Part shown: piece after piece, positions 44,939 to 54,062 of the stretch
Position numbering within the stretch: the first letter of the stretch is position 1
Layout of the letters: every line of letters starts with the position of its first letter
Origin: an uncultured Coprococcus sp.
Lineage (GTDB): Bacteria > Bacillota > Clostridia > Lachnospirales > Lachnospiraceae
Direction: 5' to 3'
NCBI GenBank assembly: GCA_947626675.1
Contig: CANQTC010000004.1
Span: 1 to 64,000, forward strand
DNA length: 64,000 bases
Translations under genes and position numbers: made by a program
The notes under the pieces: generated by a model
Seen by the model: the letters and a program-made list of their open reading frames with translations, nothing else
Database searches by the model: none
Told to the model about the DNA's origin: nothing

Positions 44939-47920
44939 TTATTTGACTGTTACTGTAACCGTCTTTCTCACACCATTTTGCGCATAGATGTAAATAGTTG
45001 CTTTTCCCGCTTTTTTTCCTGTTATTTTGCCCTTCTTTGTTACTGTCGCAACTTTTGTATTACTTGATTCATACGCTAAGCCCCTATACTTCGTAACTTT
45101 TTTCTTATTTTTTACTAAAGCGGCCTTTATATTACTGCTCTTTCCTTTTTTTATCGTAACCTTGCTCTTTGACGCAAGCTTAATCTTTGTTGTATTCCCT
45201 TTCTTTGCATTTTTCGTTACAGCAAATGCATTTTTGGAAATAGACAGAACCTCTTTTTGGTCGCCAACTTTTTTATAAGCTACCACCATATATTTATAAT
45301 ATTTTCCGGTCTTTAAACCTTTTACCGTATATCTGTTCCTGCTTGTATCAGAAACCTTCCGGAAAGCTGTCTTTTTCCCTGCAACATTTCCATATATTAC
45401 ATAGCCTGTCGCACCCTTCACTTTTTTCCATGAAAGTTTTACGGATTTATTTGCCCCAGCCGCTTTCAGACTTAAATCTGCAAATGTAGAACCTTTCATA
45501 TCACTATTTGTCTTTCTCTTTGTAATATCCTTATCTACTTTCGTAAGATTTTTATCAGCAGGCACTTTTGACTTTGCCACAGCTTCAATCGCTATATTTC
45601 CTTTTACTGCATCCGCCTTTATCGACACTTTTCCTGTACTTGCATTATAAGAAAACTGTTTTTCTGAAAGCACTTTATTATTCACCTTAATCACAAGCTT
45701 AACAGGGAGCGTATATCCATCCTTCGCAGTTAATACACCTGTATACTCTTTTCCATAGGAAACCTTCCTGCTGCCATAATTAGAGCAGGTAATATTTTTC
45801 AGTCCCTTGATATCGACATTGTACTTTTTAATATTTGCAGATGCACAAATAATGATATTATTTTCTACTGCATCCCCCTTAATCTCAACTTCGCCTGTTT
45901 TCACATCATATGTTATTTTATCAGCCGGAACTTCAATTTCTTCAGTTGCTTCATCCTGCCCCTTGATTGTCTTTACCTGAATTTTATTCGGAAGTTCATA
46001 TCCTTCCTCCGCTGCAAGCGTTGTTTTATAATCTTCATGATATAAAACAGCTTCTTTTCCGGTATTACTACTTGTTATATGAACCAATCTGTCATCAGGA
46101 GCATCATACTTGTCCGGCACTCCTGCTGCGATTATTGCAATATCTTTATAGACAACACCCTGCAAAATGGTAACTTCGCCAGTCTCCTTATCATATGTAA
46201 ACTGGTCGTCAGCAAGCTTGACATCCCCACATTTTATAGCGATTTGTTCCGGTAATGCATAATGCTCTCCTACCGAAAGCGTTGTTTTATATTCTTCATG
46301 ATATGCATACTGTTTTTCACCAAGATTACTGCTTGCAATATTGTTCAATTCTGAATCAACAGCAGCATATTTCTGAATTTTCCAAACAGCATATAATTTA
46401 CAAGCTTTATCAGGCATCTCCATCTCACTGATGCCGTCTTTACTATACGCAGCCCATACCGAGTTCTGATTTTCAGACCATCCAATAAAATCATATCCTT
46501 CTCTTTCCAGTTCAGGAAATTCAATTTTTGTTATTGAACCTGCCTTTATCATGGAAGTTTCAGGAAGCTTTCCGGATACGCCATCTGTTGTATTGATGTC
46601 ATACGAAAGTTCCATCGGTGTCCCAGCCCACTGAGCTGTAAAGGTTACATCTTCATCACCCATTACATATTTTTCGCCCGGCGCGTATATTTTTTCGCCA
46701 TCAGACCATCCGGCAAATTCATATCCGCTTTTTCTAAACCAGTTTTCTTCAAGCTCATATTCCATTCCCTGATAGGCTTTTACCTTTTTCGTACTACCGG
46801 AAGCTGAATTTCCACCTGCATAATAAACAGAACGTTCCTGTGCAAACGTCATTCCTTCTGATGTATACAAAATGGCATATGTCAGTGTTGCAGACTTCAT
46901 ATTATTTGTAGTATTCTGCGCATAGAAATTAATATAATGTGTACTTCCCTCTTCCCATGAATCAGGAATATCATAAATGCCTGTAATATCATACAGATTA
47001 TGTTCGTTTTTTTCTGAAGACGCTGTACCTAAGGAAATATACTCCGGTTTACCGCCTTCGTTATCGTACACACCGTAATATACTGCTATATCCTGAGCTG
47101 CCTCAACAGTAATCGGCAACTGCTTTTGGGCATTCAAATTTCCAAATGTTATGTTCTCATTATCAAGTTCTACAGCCGTATCCACACGATAATATACGGT
47201 CTTTGTAACGGTCTGCTCCGGTGCTATCGTTCCTACATTCCATGAATATGCAATTCCCGAATCTGTATTCTTCGTGGATTCTGTCTTAATTGTACCATCA
47301 AAAATTTTATTTCCTACACTGCCATAATGAGCATGATACAAGGTATCTACCGGTGTAGGCGTTGCATTTCCCATGCAAAGCAGACTGAACTTTGCTCCAT
47401 AAGTGCCGCTTGAAGTATTGTCATCAATCATACTCAAGCCATATTCTTCATTATATGAAATCTCAGCTCTGTCATTGTTGCCAATCTGCGTATCCGCCCA
47501 TGAACCAATCTTTACATTCTCGATATCTTCTGTGCTTACATTTTGAAGGACATAATCTACCCTTACCATTTTTCCATCCACCGAAATATGCTGATGAAAT
47601 AAAAGTTCTTTTCCATCCGCTAGATAAGAGCGAACCTCATCATTACCGATTTTCCTCACATCTGTCCTGTTCAGTCCCTCTGCCTCTATAATTGTATGGT
47701 ATCCGTTGTCACTATACGTTGTTTTTATCAGTTTCCCATCAAAATATCCCTTCACATTAAATGTCAGACCTGAACCTAATCCCGCATCAAAATTCACATA
47801 ATTGTTAGAGCCCTGATAAGTAACCCCCGCCGCCTGCACAAACTTACTGCCAAAGCCACACACACCTGCACACAAAGCAGTAATCAGTGCAACAGCAACC
47901 CCTTTTTTAAATTTTAACAT
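44939..47920 (-). CDS. Large secreted surface protein with InlB-like, FN3 and Big_2 domains
   Basis: 993 residues from ATG 47920 (GGGAG, 7 nt), giving a clean signal peptide (KFKKGVAVALITALCAG...VQAA). Residues ~30-260 are an all-beta domain I do not recognise (HQHISVDGKMVRVDYVLQN). Two InlB/Listeria-Bacteroides-type repeats follow at ~380-518 (GYEFAGWSDGEKIYAPGEKY; GYDFIGWSENQ). Then three copies of an ~85-residue unit (~520-785), each with SSN/CSN, YHEEYKTTL-like, YxLP and TGEVxI motifs. An FN3 domain (~815-902) and a Big_2 domain (~912-993; SSNTKVATVTKKGKITGKKAGKATI) end the chain. No LPXTG or S-layer anchor is seen; the Lys-rich basic C-terminal region may bind wall polymers. Adhesin or glycan-binding role is inference. 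Confidence 0.85.
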   Translation of the reverse strand: MLKFKKGVAVALITALCAGVCGFGSKFVQAAGVTYQGSNNYVNFDAGLGSGLTFNVKGYFDGKLIKTTYSDNGYHTIIEAEGLNRTDVRKIGNDEVRSYLADGKELLFHQHISVDGKMVRVDYVLQNVSTEDIENVKIGSWADTQIGNNDRAEISYNEEYGLSMIDDNTSSGTYGAKFSLLCMGNATPTPVDTLYHAHYGSVGNKIFDGTIKTESTKNTDSGIAYSWNVGTIAPEQTVTKTVYYRVDTAVELDNENITFGNLNAQKQLPITVEAAQDIAVYYGVYDNEGGKPEYISLGTASSEKNEHNLYDITGIYDIPDSWEEGSTHYINFYAQNTTNNMKSATLTYAILYTSEGMTFAQERSVYYAGGNSASGSTKKVKAYQGMEYELEENWFRKSGYEFAGWSDGEKIYAPGEKYVMGDEDVTFTAQWAGTPMELSYDINTTDGVSGKLPETSMIKAGSITKIEFPELEREGYDFIGWSENQNSVWAAYSKDGISEMEMPDKACKLYAVWKIQKYAAVDSELNNIASSNLGEKQYAYHEEYKTTLSVGEHYALPEQIAIKCGDVKLADDQFTYDKETGEVTILQGVVYKDIAIIAAGVPDKYDAPDDRLVHITSSNTGKEAVLYHEDYKTTLAAEEGYELPNKIQVKTIKGQDEATEEIEVPADKITYDVKTGEVEIKGDAVENNIIICASANIKKYNVDIKGLKNITCSNYGSRKVSYGKEYTGVLTAKDGYTLPVKLVIKVNNKVLSEKQFSYNASTGKVSIKADAVKGNIAIEAVAKSKVPADKNLTKVDKDITKRKTNSDMKGSTFADLSLKAAGANKSVKLSWKKVKGATGYVIYGNVAGKKTAFRKVSDTSRNRYTVKGLKTGKYYKYMVVAYKKVGDQKEVLSISKNAFAVTKNAKKGNTTKIKLASKSKVTIKKGKSSNIKAALVKNKKKVTKYRGLAYESSNTKVATVTKKGKITGKKAGKATIYIYAQNGVRKTVTVTVK

Positions 47921-48024
47921 AACCTTTCTCCCTTCTTTACTTGACGTACTGAAATAAATCATTTTTATACTACTGTTGCATTATACAATACTATTATTAT
48001 ATTTTCAGCACTTTTTACATTTTA

Positions 48025-48501
48025 TTACGATTTCTTAGGCTTTTTCTTTCCTGTAAAATCGTCTGATACTATCTTGAAAACACATACCGTTTCTGCCTGC
48101 TCATCAGTAAAATCAATCTTCTTTCCCGACTGCTGCAAAAACATCCTGCTAAGCGCTTTTTTCTTTTCGTCAGCGTCTTCAATGAAAAATGCATTTCCAT
48201 TGCCTATTATACTTGAAAAATAATATCCTGAATTGCATGGTATTTCAGCATATATCGGTTCTCCCTCGTTAAAAATTGTAAAACATACCAAATCATTGGA
48301 ATGAAGTACATCTATTTTTCTTCCTTCTTTTGCACAATGAAAATATAATATAAGCTGATTATCAACCAATTCATAACCATAACTCATTGGCACAACGTAT
48401 GGAACGCCGTTATCAACCATTGATATACATGCAGTTTTACAAGTATCTAATATCTGCGTAATTTCATTAATGTCCGTTAATTCTCTGTCTTTTCTTCTCA
48501 A
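48025..48501 (-). CDS. Pyridoxamine 5'-phosphate oxidase-like flavoprotein (NimA-type)
   Basis: 158 residues starting at TTG 48501, 8 nt after GGAGG. This gives an N-terminus RRKDRELTDINEITQIL that matches NimA-like FMN proteins; an open frame upstream to 48786 carries no family similarity and spans the promoter. Split-barrel motifs: CKTACISMVDNGVPYVVPMSYGYEL, LYFHCAKEGRKIDVL, and SIIGNGNAFFIED. These proteins reduce nitro compounds or bind flavin/heme. Exact substrate unknown. Confidence 0.88.
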   Translation of the reverse strand: MRRKDRELTDINEITQILDTCKTACISMVDNGVPYVVPMSYGYELVDNQLILYFHCAKEGRKIDVLHSNDLVCFTIFNEGEPIYAEIPCNSGYYFSSIIGNGNAFFIEDADEKKKALSRMFLQQSGKKIDFTDEQAETVCVFKIVSDDFTGKKKPKKS

Positions 48502-48931
48502 TATCGTAACCTCCGTGTATGTATCATTCTCTATGCGAACTAAACTCAACTTCATTGATATGGTTCTTCTACTGAGAATGCCCCCGGAACTCCGTCTATT
48601 TTGAGAATACCTTAGGGCATAGCATACCACATCTTTATAGCACAGCATATCCCTAATTATATATATTGAATTTTTAAAAATCAACTCCCACTTATATGGT
48701 TTTTTATCATATACACCTCTGTGCTTTTTAATTATATACGCAGTTCCTTTTATCTTAGTTACATCCGCAAATTCCATAACAATCAATTAATTTCTAAAAT
48801 CTCTTTACCTCTATTGGCATGATTTTAATAAAACATTCCTTATACATTTATAAATATAGTATGAATCTAATACAAAGCTTTTCCAAACAAAAAAATTAAT
48901 AAACCTAGCACGTTTTCACTTATCAGCTTAA
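48502..48931. other. AT-rich intergenic region upstream of the flavoprotein gene
   Basis: 430 nt with no convincing gene. An open frame through part of it (to a TTG at 48786) has a low-complexity translation and no ribosome site. The only recognisable element is the promoter at 48656-48684; the rest, towards the stop of the 486-residue gene, is AT-rich and featureless, with no clear terminator hairpin. Confidence 0.6.
48656..48684 (-). promoter_or_regulatory. Sigma-A promoter of the flavoprotein gene
   Basis: Minus strand TTGATT (48684-48679), 17 nt, TATAAT (48661-48656): perfect -10. Predicted start near 48650, leaving a leader of about 150 nt before TTG 48501. Confidence 0.7.
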
Positions 48932-50392
48932 TTACAATTGATTATTATATTTTAACAACCTAACCAGCGCCTCACCTGCAATAACATAAATATCAAGATT
49001 TAAATTTGCCTTCGCCCTTTTTACATAGTTGTAAAAAGATTCTGTTGCCTCTTTAGCCGATATAAATATCACAATTGCTTTATTTCCAAAATATGTAAAT
49101 GGTCTGATTATCTGATATGCAATTTCTTCTTTAACTTTTGAAGTTATCTCAACTCCTGATTTAACAGGGATACATATATAATATGTTTCTCCATCTGATG
49201 TTCTTATTGGAATTTCCATATCTGCTATTTCCAAACTAGTATGCGGCTTTTTGCATTCTCTATTTACTGTATGTCTATCTATGTTTATTATAATATTTGC
49301 AATTTTCTCTCTTAAAACTTCATCATTATAACTATGCACAACTTCAATCTCGTTACTAGATATATTAACAGATGCAGATTCTGCATAACCATTTATATAT
49401 GACGTTATCTTAAACCATGATTTGTCATCTTTTTCGCTTAATGATGGCAATTTAAGCAATGGTAACTCATTATCTTCTTTTACTTTAAGCCATCTTAAAT
49501 AACATCTCAAATATATAATTTTGCTATCTTCATACAATTCATGGTAAAATTGTTCAGAATTATTTAAATGTCTATCAAAATATTTTTCAAAATATTTAGT
49601 ATCCAAATCATATATATTTCGTGCTGCCCATACGTTATTAATAATATTATTACTGTTCTCTATTTGGGTTACATGACTTGTCCAGTCATAACCAGACTCT
49701 TTTCTTACCAATGTCCTATACTCATTATATACACTATATATGAACATCTTTAACTTTATATTATTTTTTAAAATTTTCTGCAATTTTTCATTTCTCTCAC
49801 AAAATAATCTCACCAACTTCATACATCGTTCTACTAATTCATATGCACTCTCAATATAAGTCTTTTTCTCTGTCTTAATATATTCTAATAGAGACTGTTC
49901 ATAATTTAGCGTCATATATAAAATAGCATTATAATCAACCTCAGCCTGCACCTCCATTTCACATAAAATCTCTAATGCTCTAACCAGTTCTCTCCCTCTT
50001 CCTTGAAAAAAGTAATCATCTTCCGAACATCCTGTTACCATTGAATGTTTTATTTGTATCTTCATAATATTAATTTGTATATTAATCTGATAAATTATTT
50101 TTCCCAAATCTTCATAATTTTTATGTACTATTCTCTGGGAAAAATAAAAAAATGATGAATAATAAAAAATTATTTTATCGTATTGGAGCATATCCGAAAT
50201 TTTTGTACTGATTCTATCCAAATTAGCCCTATCAATAATATCTAATTTGCAATTCTCTAATACGTCATCTAATAAAATTTCAAACTCCGTTAACTTTTTT
50301 AATTCTCCCCAACCTCTAGCGCGATTTTTATATACTTTATAATATTTCTGTACAAATTCCTCTATCTCCTCAATAAATCTTTCCTTTTTCAT
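48932..50392 (-). CDS. 486-residue protein with C-terminal PD-(D/E)XK nuclease-like domain, paired with nucleotidyltransferase
   Basis: The ATG at 50392 overlaps the end of the nucleotidyltransferase gene by 4 nt (ATGA), so translation is coupled. Residues ~1-300 are almost entirely helical and rich in Lys/Glu/Ile/Tyr, with no family I know. From ~385 the pattern is restriction-endonuclease-like: helix/strand with Glu388, Asp391 and Glu393 (SLEIADMEIPI), next strand YYICIPVKSG with Lys411, then helix, core strand NKAIVIFISAKEAT and a last unit LDIYVIAGEALVRLL like the end of Mrr/REase folds. The acid of the usual ExK is a Pro (PVK). No signal peptide or TM. AT-rich composition differs from neighbours, suggesting transfer. 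Could be a defence effector or toxin; nuclease activity is inference. Confidence 0.7.
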   Translation of the reverse strand: MKKERFIEEIEEFVQKYYKVYKNRARGWGELKKLTEFEILLDDVLENCKLDIIDRANLDRISTKISDMLQYDKIIFYYSSFFYFSQRIVHKNYEDLGKIIYQINIQINIMKIQIKHSMVTGCSEDDYFFQGRGRELVRALEILCEMEVQAEVDYNAILYMTLNYEQSLLEYIKTEKKTYIESAYELVERCMKLVRLFCERNEKLQKILKNNIKLKMFIYSVYNEYRTLVRKESGYDWTSHVTQIENSNNIINNVWAARNIYDLDTKYFEKYFDRHLNNSEQFYHELYEDSKIIYLRCYLRWLKVKEDNELPLLKLPSLSEKDDKSWFKITSYINGYAESASVNISSNEIEVVHSYNDEVLREKIANIIINIDRHTVNRECKKPHTSLEIADMEIPIRTSDGETYYICIPVKSGVEITSKVKEEIAYQIIRPFTYFGNKAIVIFISAKEATESFYNYVKRAKANLNLDIYVIAGEALVRLLKYNNQL

Positions 50393-50730
50393 AATATTCT
50401 TATCATCCTCTCCTTATAAAACATTTTTCTTTCTTCTTTTAACAATTTTAAATACTCATCGTCACTAAGACAAATTACGTCTATCGCTATTTTACACTCT
50501 AATTCATTCATCGTCTTATAGAACAATTCTTTTCTTTTACTAATAGATATTTCTTGAAAATCTCGAGATACTATTAGCAAATCAATATCTGACTTAAAAT
50601 TATTTGTTTGATTTGCATATGAACCACGCAAATAACACTGATTACAAACAAAATATGGGGTTTTAATCAAGATACTTATGATACTATTTATAAGTCTATT
50701 GCTTTCTATATTAAAATCCACACTTTTCAC
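50389..50730 (-). CDS. Minimal nucleotidyltransferase (MNT-like, Pol-beta fold)
   Basis: 113 residues starting at GTG 50730 with AAGGGA 6 nt upstream; the nearby ATG is out of frame. The NTP_transf_2 core is complete: CYLRGSYANQTNNFKSDIDLLIV with Gly36-Ser37 and Asp48-x-Asp50, and a third Asp84 in KIAIDVICLS. All metal-binding acids are kept, so it should be an active nucleotidyltransferase. Such short MNTs are usually antitoxins that AMPylate or otherwise block a partner HEPN toxin; here the partner is not HEPN-like but a longer PD-(D/E)XK-like protein. First gene of the pair. Confidence 0.85.
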   Translation of the reverse strand: MKSVDFNIESNRLINSIISILIKTPYFVCNQCYLRGSYANQTNNFKSDIDLLIVSRDFQEISISKRKELFYKTMNELECKIAIDVICLSDDEYLKLLKEERKMFYKERMIRIL

Positions 50731-50863
50731 TTCATATCCCTTTTTCTACATATTAACATTTTTATGCAACATTCCCTTCTCTTCATCTAATACCACTAAA
50801 ACAACCCATAAAAGATTTTCCAATGCCCTATTATCTAAAATTGAAATCAAAGTTATATTACTT

Positions 50864-50892
50864 ATTATACAATCTCCCATGCATTTCTACAA
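50864..50892 (-). promoter_or_regulatory. Promoter candidate of the nucleotidyltransferase cassette
   Basis: Minus strand TTGTAG (50892-50887), 17 nt, TATAAT (50869-50864): perfect -10, weak -35 (3/6). A start near 50857 gives a leader of about 125 nt before GTG 50730. Its presence between the prfA terminator and the cassette suggests independent expression. Confidence 0.45.
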
Positions 50893-50937
50893 TACTAATT
50901 ATTTCATTGCTTTCATCCCCCATTATTTGCACAAAAA

Positions 50938-50972
50938 TGCTCTATACCAGTCACTGAAACTGATATAGAGCA
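50938..50972. terminator. Bidirectional terminator downstream of prfA
   Basis: Stem TGCTCTATA-x-CAGT / ACTG-x-TATAGAGCA with one mismatch, 7-nt loop, and T-runs on both strands (TTTTTG on minus, CGTTTTTT on plus). It ends the prfA-prmC-DUF1385 transcript about 60 nt after the prfA stop. Confidence 0.85.
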
Positions 50973-51032
50973 CTCGTTTTTTCTATCTCATCTATGAAAT
51001 TTACAACTCACAACTAAGCTTTCCCACATCTC

Positions 51033-52109
51033 TTACTCTTCGTTCATCTTCGCTAGCTTCGCAGTCTGGTCGGCTGCGATACAGGCATCAATTATTTCCT
51101 GAATATCACCATTCATAATCTTATCCAGCTTATATAATGTAAGGCCTATTCTATGGTCCGTTACCCTTCCCTGCGGGAAATTATAAGTACGGATTTTCTC
51201 TGAACGGTCGCCTGTTCCTACCTGACTCTTACGGAGGTCCGCCTCCGCATCATGTCTTTTCTGCATCTCAAGGTCAAGAAGCTTTGCACGAAGCAACGCG
51301 AATGCCTTTGCCTTATTCTGTAGCTGCGACTTCTCTGTCTGACTGTATACTACGATACCTGTTGGATAGTGCGTCAGTCGTACAGCTGAATCCGTTGTAT
51401 TAACACACTGTCCACCATTTCCTGAAGCACGCATAACATCAATACGATAATCCTTTTCAGGTATCTCTATCTCGTCTATCTCATCTGCCTCCGGAAGAAC
51501 CGCAACACTGGCTGTTGAAGTATGAATACGACCACCCGATTCCGTTTCAGGTACACGCTGTACACGATGTACACCGCTTTCATACTTAAGAACCGAGTAT
51601 GCACCTGCCCCTGTTACCATAAACGTAACGGTCTTCATACCGCCTATCCCGATTTCTTCTACACTTGCTAACTCGCATTTCCAACGTCTGCCTTCTGCAT
51701 AATGTACATACATACGATAAAGCTCCGCTGCAAAAAGCGCCGCCTCATCTCCGCCTGCGCCTGCTCTGATTTCCACAATAACATTCTTATCATCATTTGG
51801 GTCTTTTGGAAGAAGAAGTATTTTAAGCTCCTTCTCATACCCCTCAAGCCTTGATTTTGCATCGTTTAATTCTTCCTTTGCCATATCCCGAAGTTCTTCA
51901 TCACTTTCCTCCTCAAGCATGGCAAGACTATCTTCTATTGTCTGCTTCGCTTCCTTATATTCCATATATTTATCCACTATAGGCGTAAGGTCACTCTGCT
52001 CCTTCATAAGCGCTCTGAATTTATTCTGGTCAGCAACCACATCCGGATCTGACAACTGATTATTTAAGGTTTCTAATTTATCAACCAGTTCTTCTAATTT
52101 GTCAAACAT
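51033..52109 (-). CDS. prfA: Peptide chain release factor 1
   Basis: 358 residues, ATG 52109 behind AGGAGG. Terminates translation at UAA/UAG. Codon-recognition PxT tripeptide as [19 protein letters not shown], the universal [19 protein letters not shown] with GGQ, and an RF1 N-terminal helical domain ([20 protein letters not shown]). The GGQ Gln is the target of the PrmC methyltransferase encoded just upstream. Confidence 0.98.
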   Translation of the reverse strand: MFDKLEELVDKLETLNNQLSDPDVVADQNKFRALMKEQSDLTPIVDKYMEYKEAKQTIEDSLAMLEEESDEELRDMAKEELNDAKSRLEGYEKELKILLLPKDPNDDKNVIVEIRAGAGGDEAALFAAELYRMYVHYAEGRRWKCELASVEEIGIGGMKTVTFMVTGAGAYSVLKYESGVHRVQRVPETESGGRIHTSTASVAVLPEADEIDEIEIPEKDYRIDVMRASGNGGQCVNTTDSAVRLTHYPTGIVVYSQTEKSQLQNKAKAFALLRAKLLDLEMQKRHDAEADLRKSQVGTGDRSEKIRTYNFPQGRVTDHRIGLTLYKLDKIMNGDIQEIIDACIAADQTAKLAKMNEE

Positions 52110-52165
52110 AATATCCTCCTAGAGACAGCAATCTGCCTTATTTATTATAATCATTAAGCATCTAT

Positions 52166-53023
52166 TTACAAAGTATCAGCACCGTTATATTGTCCATATA
52201 CAACTCTGTCATTATGTCCTAAATCCTGTATCACATGAATGTTATAAAATCCCGCATCTACAAGGAGGTGCTGAACATCTTCTGCCTGATTATTCCCAAT
52301 CTCAAATAAAACATAACCATTATCCTTTAAATATTCTGTCACATCACAAATAATGCTTCTATAAAATAACAATCCATCTTTACTGCCATCAAGCGCCAGT
52401 CTCGGCTCATAATCTTTAACCTCCGGCATCAGTGTTTCTATAACATCGCTTTCTATATATGGCGGATTCGATATTATAAAATCGTATCTGTCATCTATAT
52501 CTTCAAATAAATTACTTTTTACGATACTGCAAATTGCACCAAGTGACTCCGCATTTTTTTTCGTAAGCTGAATCGCTTCATCTGATATATCGGCTAATGT
52601 AACATGGCATTTGTCAAAAAGCTTTTTTATGGATATTCCTATACAGCCTGAACCACAGCACAAATCAAGGATTTTAGGCATATTCACATTACAGCCATGC
52701 ATCAGTTCTAATGCTTTCATCACTAAAACCTCCGTATCCATACGGGGTATTAATACCCCCTCCGCCGTATAAAAATCCATTCCCATAAAGCCTGTCGTTC
52801 CTGTAAGATACTGTAATGGTATCCTCTTAGCACGTTTCTCTATCAAATCTAGATACGCCTGCTCCATATCTCCCGATACCACCTGCTGTTTTTCAAGCAG
52901 CAGCTTCATTTTATCCATACCGGATATATGAAGCCATAAAAGCTCCGCATCTACATCAGCCTCCGGAACGTCACATGTCTTTAGTTTCTCTATCCCAAAT
53001 CGTATAAGCTCATATATTTTCAT
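52166..53023 (-). CDS. prmC: Release factor glutamine methyltransferase
   Basis: 285 residues, ATG 53023 behind GAAGGAT. N5-methylates the Gln of the GGQ motif of RF1/RF2. N-terminal helical domain, PLQYLTG, GMDFYTAEGVLIPRMDTEVLV, AdoMet motif ILDLCCGSGCIGISI, and substrate-binding ISNPPYIES (NPPY). Gene order DUF1385-prmC-prfA is common in Clostridia. Confidence 0.97.
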   Translation of the reverse strand: MKIYELIRFGIEKLKTCDVPEADVDAELLWLHISGMDKMKLLLEKQQVVSGDMEQAYLDLIEKRAKRIPLQYLTGTTGFMGMDFYTAEGVLIPRMDTEVLVMKALELMHGCNVNMPKILDLCCGSGCIGISIKKLFDKCHVTLADISDEAIQLTKKNAESLGAICSIVKSNLFEDIDDRYDFIISNPPYIESDVIETLMPEVKDYEPRLALDGSKDGLLFYRSIICDVTEYLKDNGYVLFEIGNNQAEDVQHLLVDAGFYNIHVIQDLGHNDRVVYGQYNGADTL

Positions 53024-53029
53024 AGATAC

Positions 53030-53974
53030 TTATCCTTCTATCTCACCCTTTTGCATGGCTTCCTGATAAGCCTTCCAGTCCAGCACAGCCTCTACTGATT
53101 TTATAGCCACCTCAATCATGTCAATATCAGGCTCTCTTGTTGTCAGTCTCTGAACCCACATACCCGGAATACTTAAAATATTCGCTGCTTTTGAATTACT
53201 TTTTCCCGCAAACATGATAATCTCATAAGAAATACCTGCAATAACAGGGATAAGCAGTAAACGCATCAAAAGTCTCAGCCACATCGTATCTGCTTTTATA
53301 AACATAAATACAATGATACTGATAAACATAACAATAAACAAAAAGCTTGTTCCGCATCTTTTATGATATCTGGAATGTTCTTTTACATTTTCAGGGGTAA
53401 GCGGCACTCCTGCTTCAAAACAATTAATTGTTTTATGTTCTGCACCATGATACATAAATACCCGCTGAATATCCTTCATAAGCGATATAAGCGCTACATA
53501 TCCAATAAAAATTCCAAGTCTGATTACGCCTTCTATAAGCGCTATCAGAATATGACTTTTGATAACCTTACCGAGCAGCTCTACTATAAATGCAGGCAGC
53601 ATCATAAATATTGCAATTGCAAATATTAATGAAAATGCTACCGTTGCAGCCATTACCAAATCTTCTGATTTTTTCTGCTGTTCGGGAGTCTTTTCTTTTT
53701 TTACGTTTTCTTTCGCCGTTTCATCCTCATCTTCATAAAAAGACGCCGAATATGTAAGCGTTTTCATACCGATTACCAGAGATTCCACAAAATTTATAAC
53801 GCCTCTGATAAGCGGAACTCTCAAAATTTTATATTTAGAACCCGCTGATACATAATCCTCTATATCTACTTCTATCTCATTATCAGGTTTTCTGACAGCC
53901 ACAGCATATTTGTCGCCATTTTTCATCATGACGCCTTCTATAACTGCCTGCCCACCTATTCGCACTCTTTTCAA
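53030..53974 (-). CDS. DUF1385 family membrane protein (YqhQ-like)
   Basis: 314 residues, TTG start at 53974 (AGGTG upstream; the nearest ATG is out of frame). RIGGQAVIEGVMMKNGDKYAVAVRKPDNEI at the N-terminus and YHGAEHKTINCFEAGVPLTPENVKEHSRYHKRCGTSFLFIV in the centre are the DUF1385 hallmarks. Four or more TM segments. Function not established. The stop is 6 nt before prmC. Confidence 0.93.
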   Translation of the reverse strand: MKRVRIGGQAVIEGVMMKNGDKYAVAVRKPDNEIEVDIEDYVSAGSKYKILRVPLIRGVINFVESLVIGMKTLTYSASFYEDEDETAKENVKKEKTPEQQKKSEDLVMAATVAFSLIFAIAIFMMLPAFIVELLGKVIKSHILIALIEGVIRLGIFIGYVALISLMKDIQRVFMYHGAEHKTINCFEAGVPLTPENVKEHSRYHKRCGTSFLFIVMFISIIVFMFIKADTMWLRLLMRLLLIPVIAGISYEIIMFAGKSNSKAANILSIPGMWVQRLTTREPDIDMIEVAIKSVEAVLDWKAYQEAMQKGEIEG

Positions 53975-54011
53975 AACATCACCTGTTCTATATATTAAAT
54001 CTTCTAATTAA

Positions 54012-54048
54012 GCAAAAATAGGTTGAGATTATATAAATAACCTCAACC
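54012..54048 (-). terminator. Terminator of rpmE
   Basis: Minus strand GGTTGAGG / CTCAACC stem with a T/A-rich loop, followed by TATTTTTGC. It starts about 15 nt after the rpmE stop. Confidence 0.8.
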
Positions 54049-54062
54049 CATCACTCTTTTTA

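Larger units (their letters stand above)
50731..51032. other. Intergenic region between prfA and the nucleotidyltransferase cassette
   Basis: 302 nt. It holds the bidirectional terminator at 50938-50972 and a promoter candidate at 50864-50892. A 44-codon open frame (50880-50746, minus) begins upstream of the predicted transcript start and lacks a ribosome site, so it is not called. Confidence 0.6.

Noticed and set aside
48932-50392. HEPN toxin assignment for the 486-residue protein because it neighbours an MNT gene
   Set aside because: The only R-x(4-6)-H match (around residues 378-384) is in the predicted nuclease-like part and lacks the polar residue after Arg; the helical N-terminal region shows no HEPN motif.
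50746-50880. 44-codon minus-strand frame directly before the nucleotidyltransferase gene
   Set aside because: No ribosome site before its ATG, which also lies upstream of the predicted transcript start; the translation is Leu/Val-rich without recognisable features.
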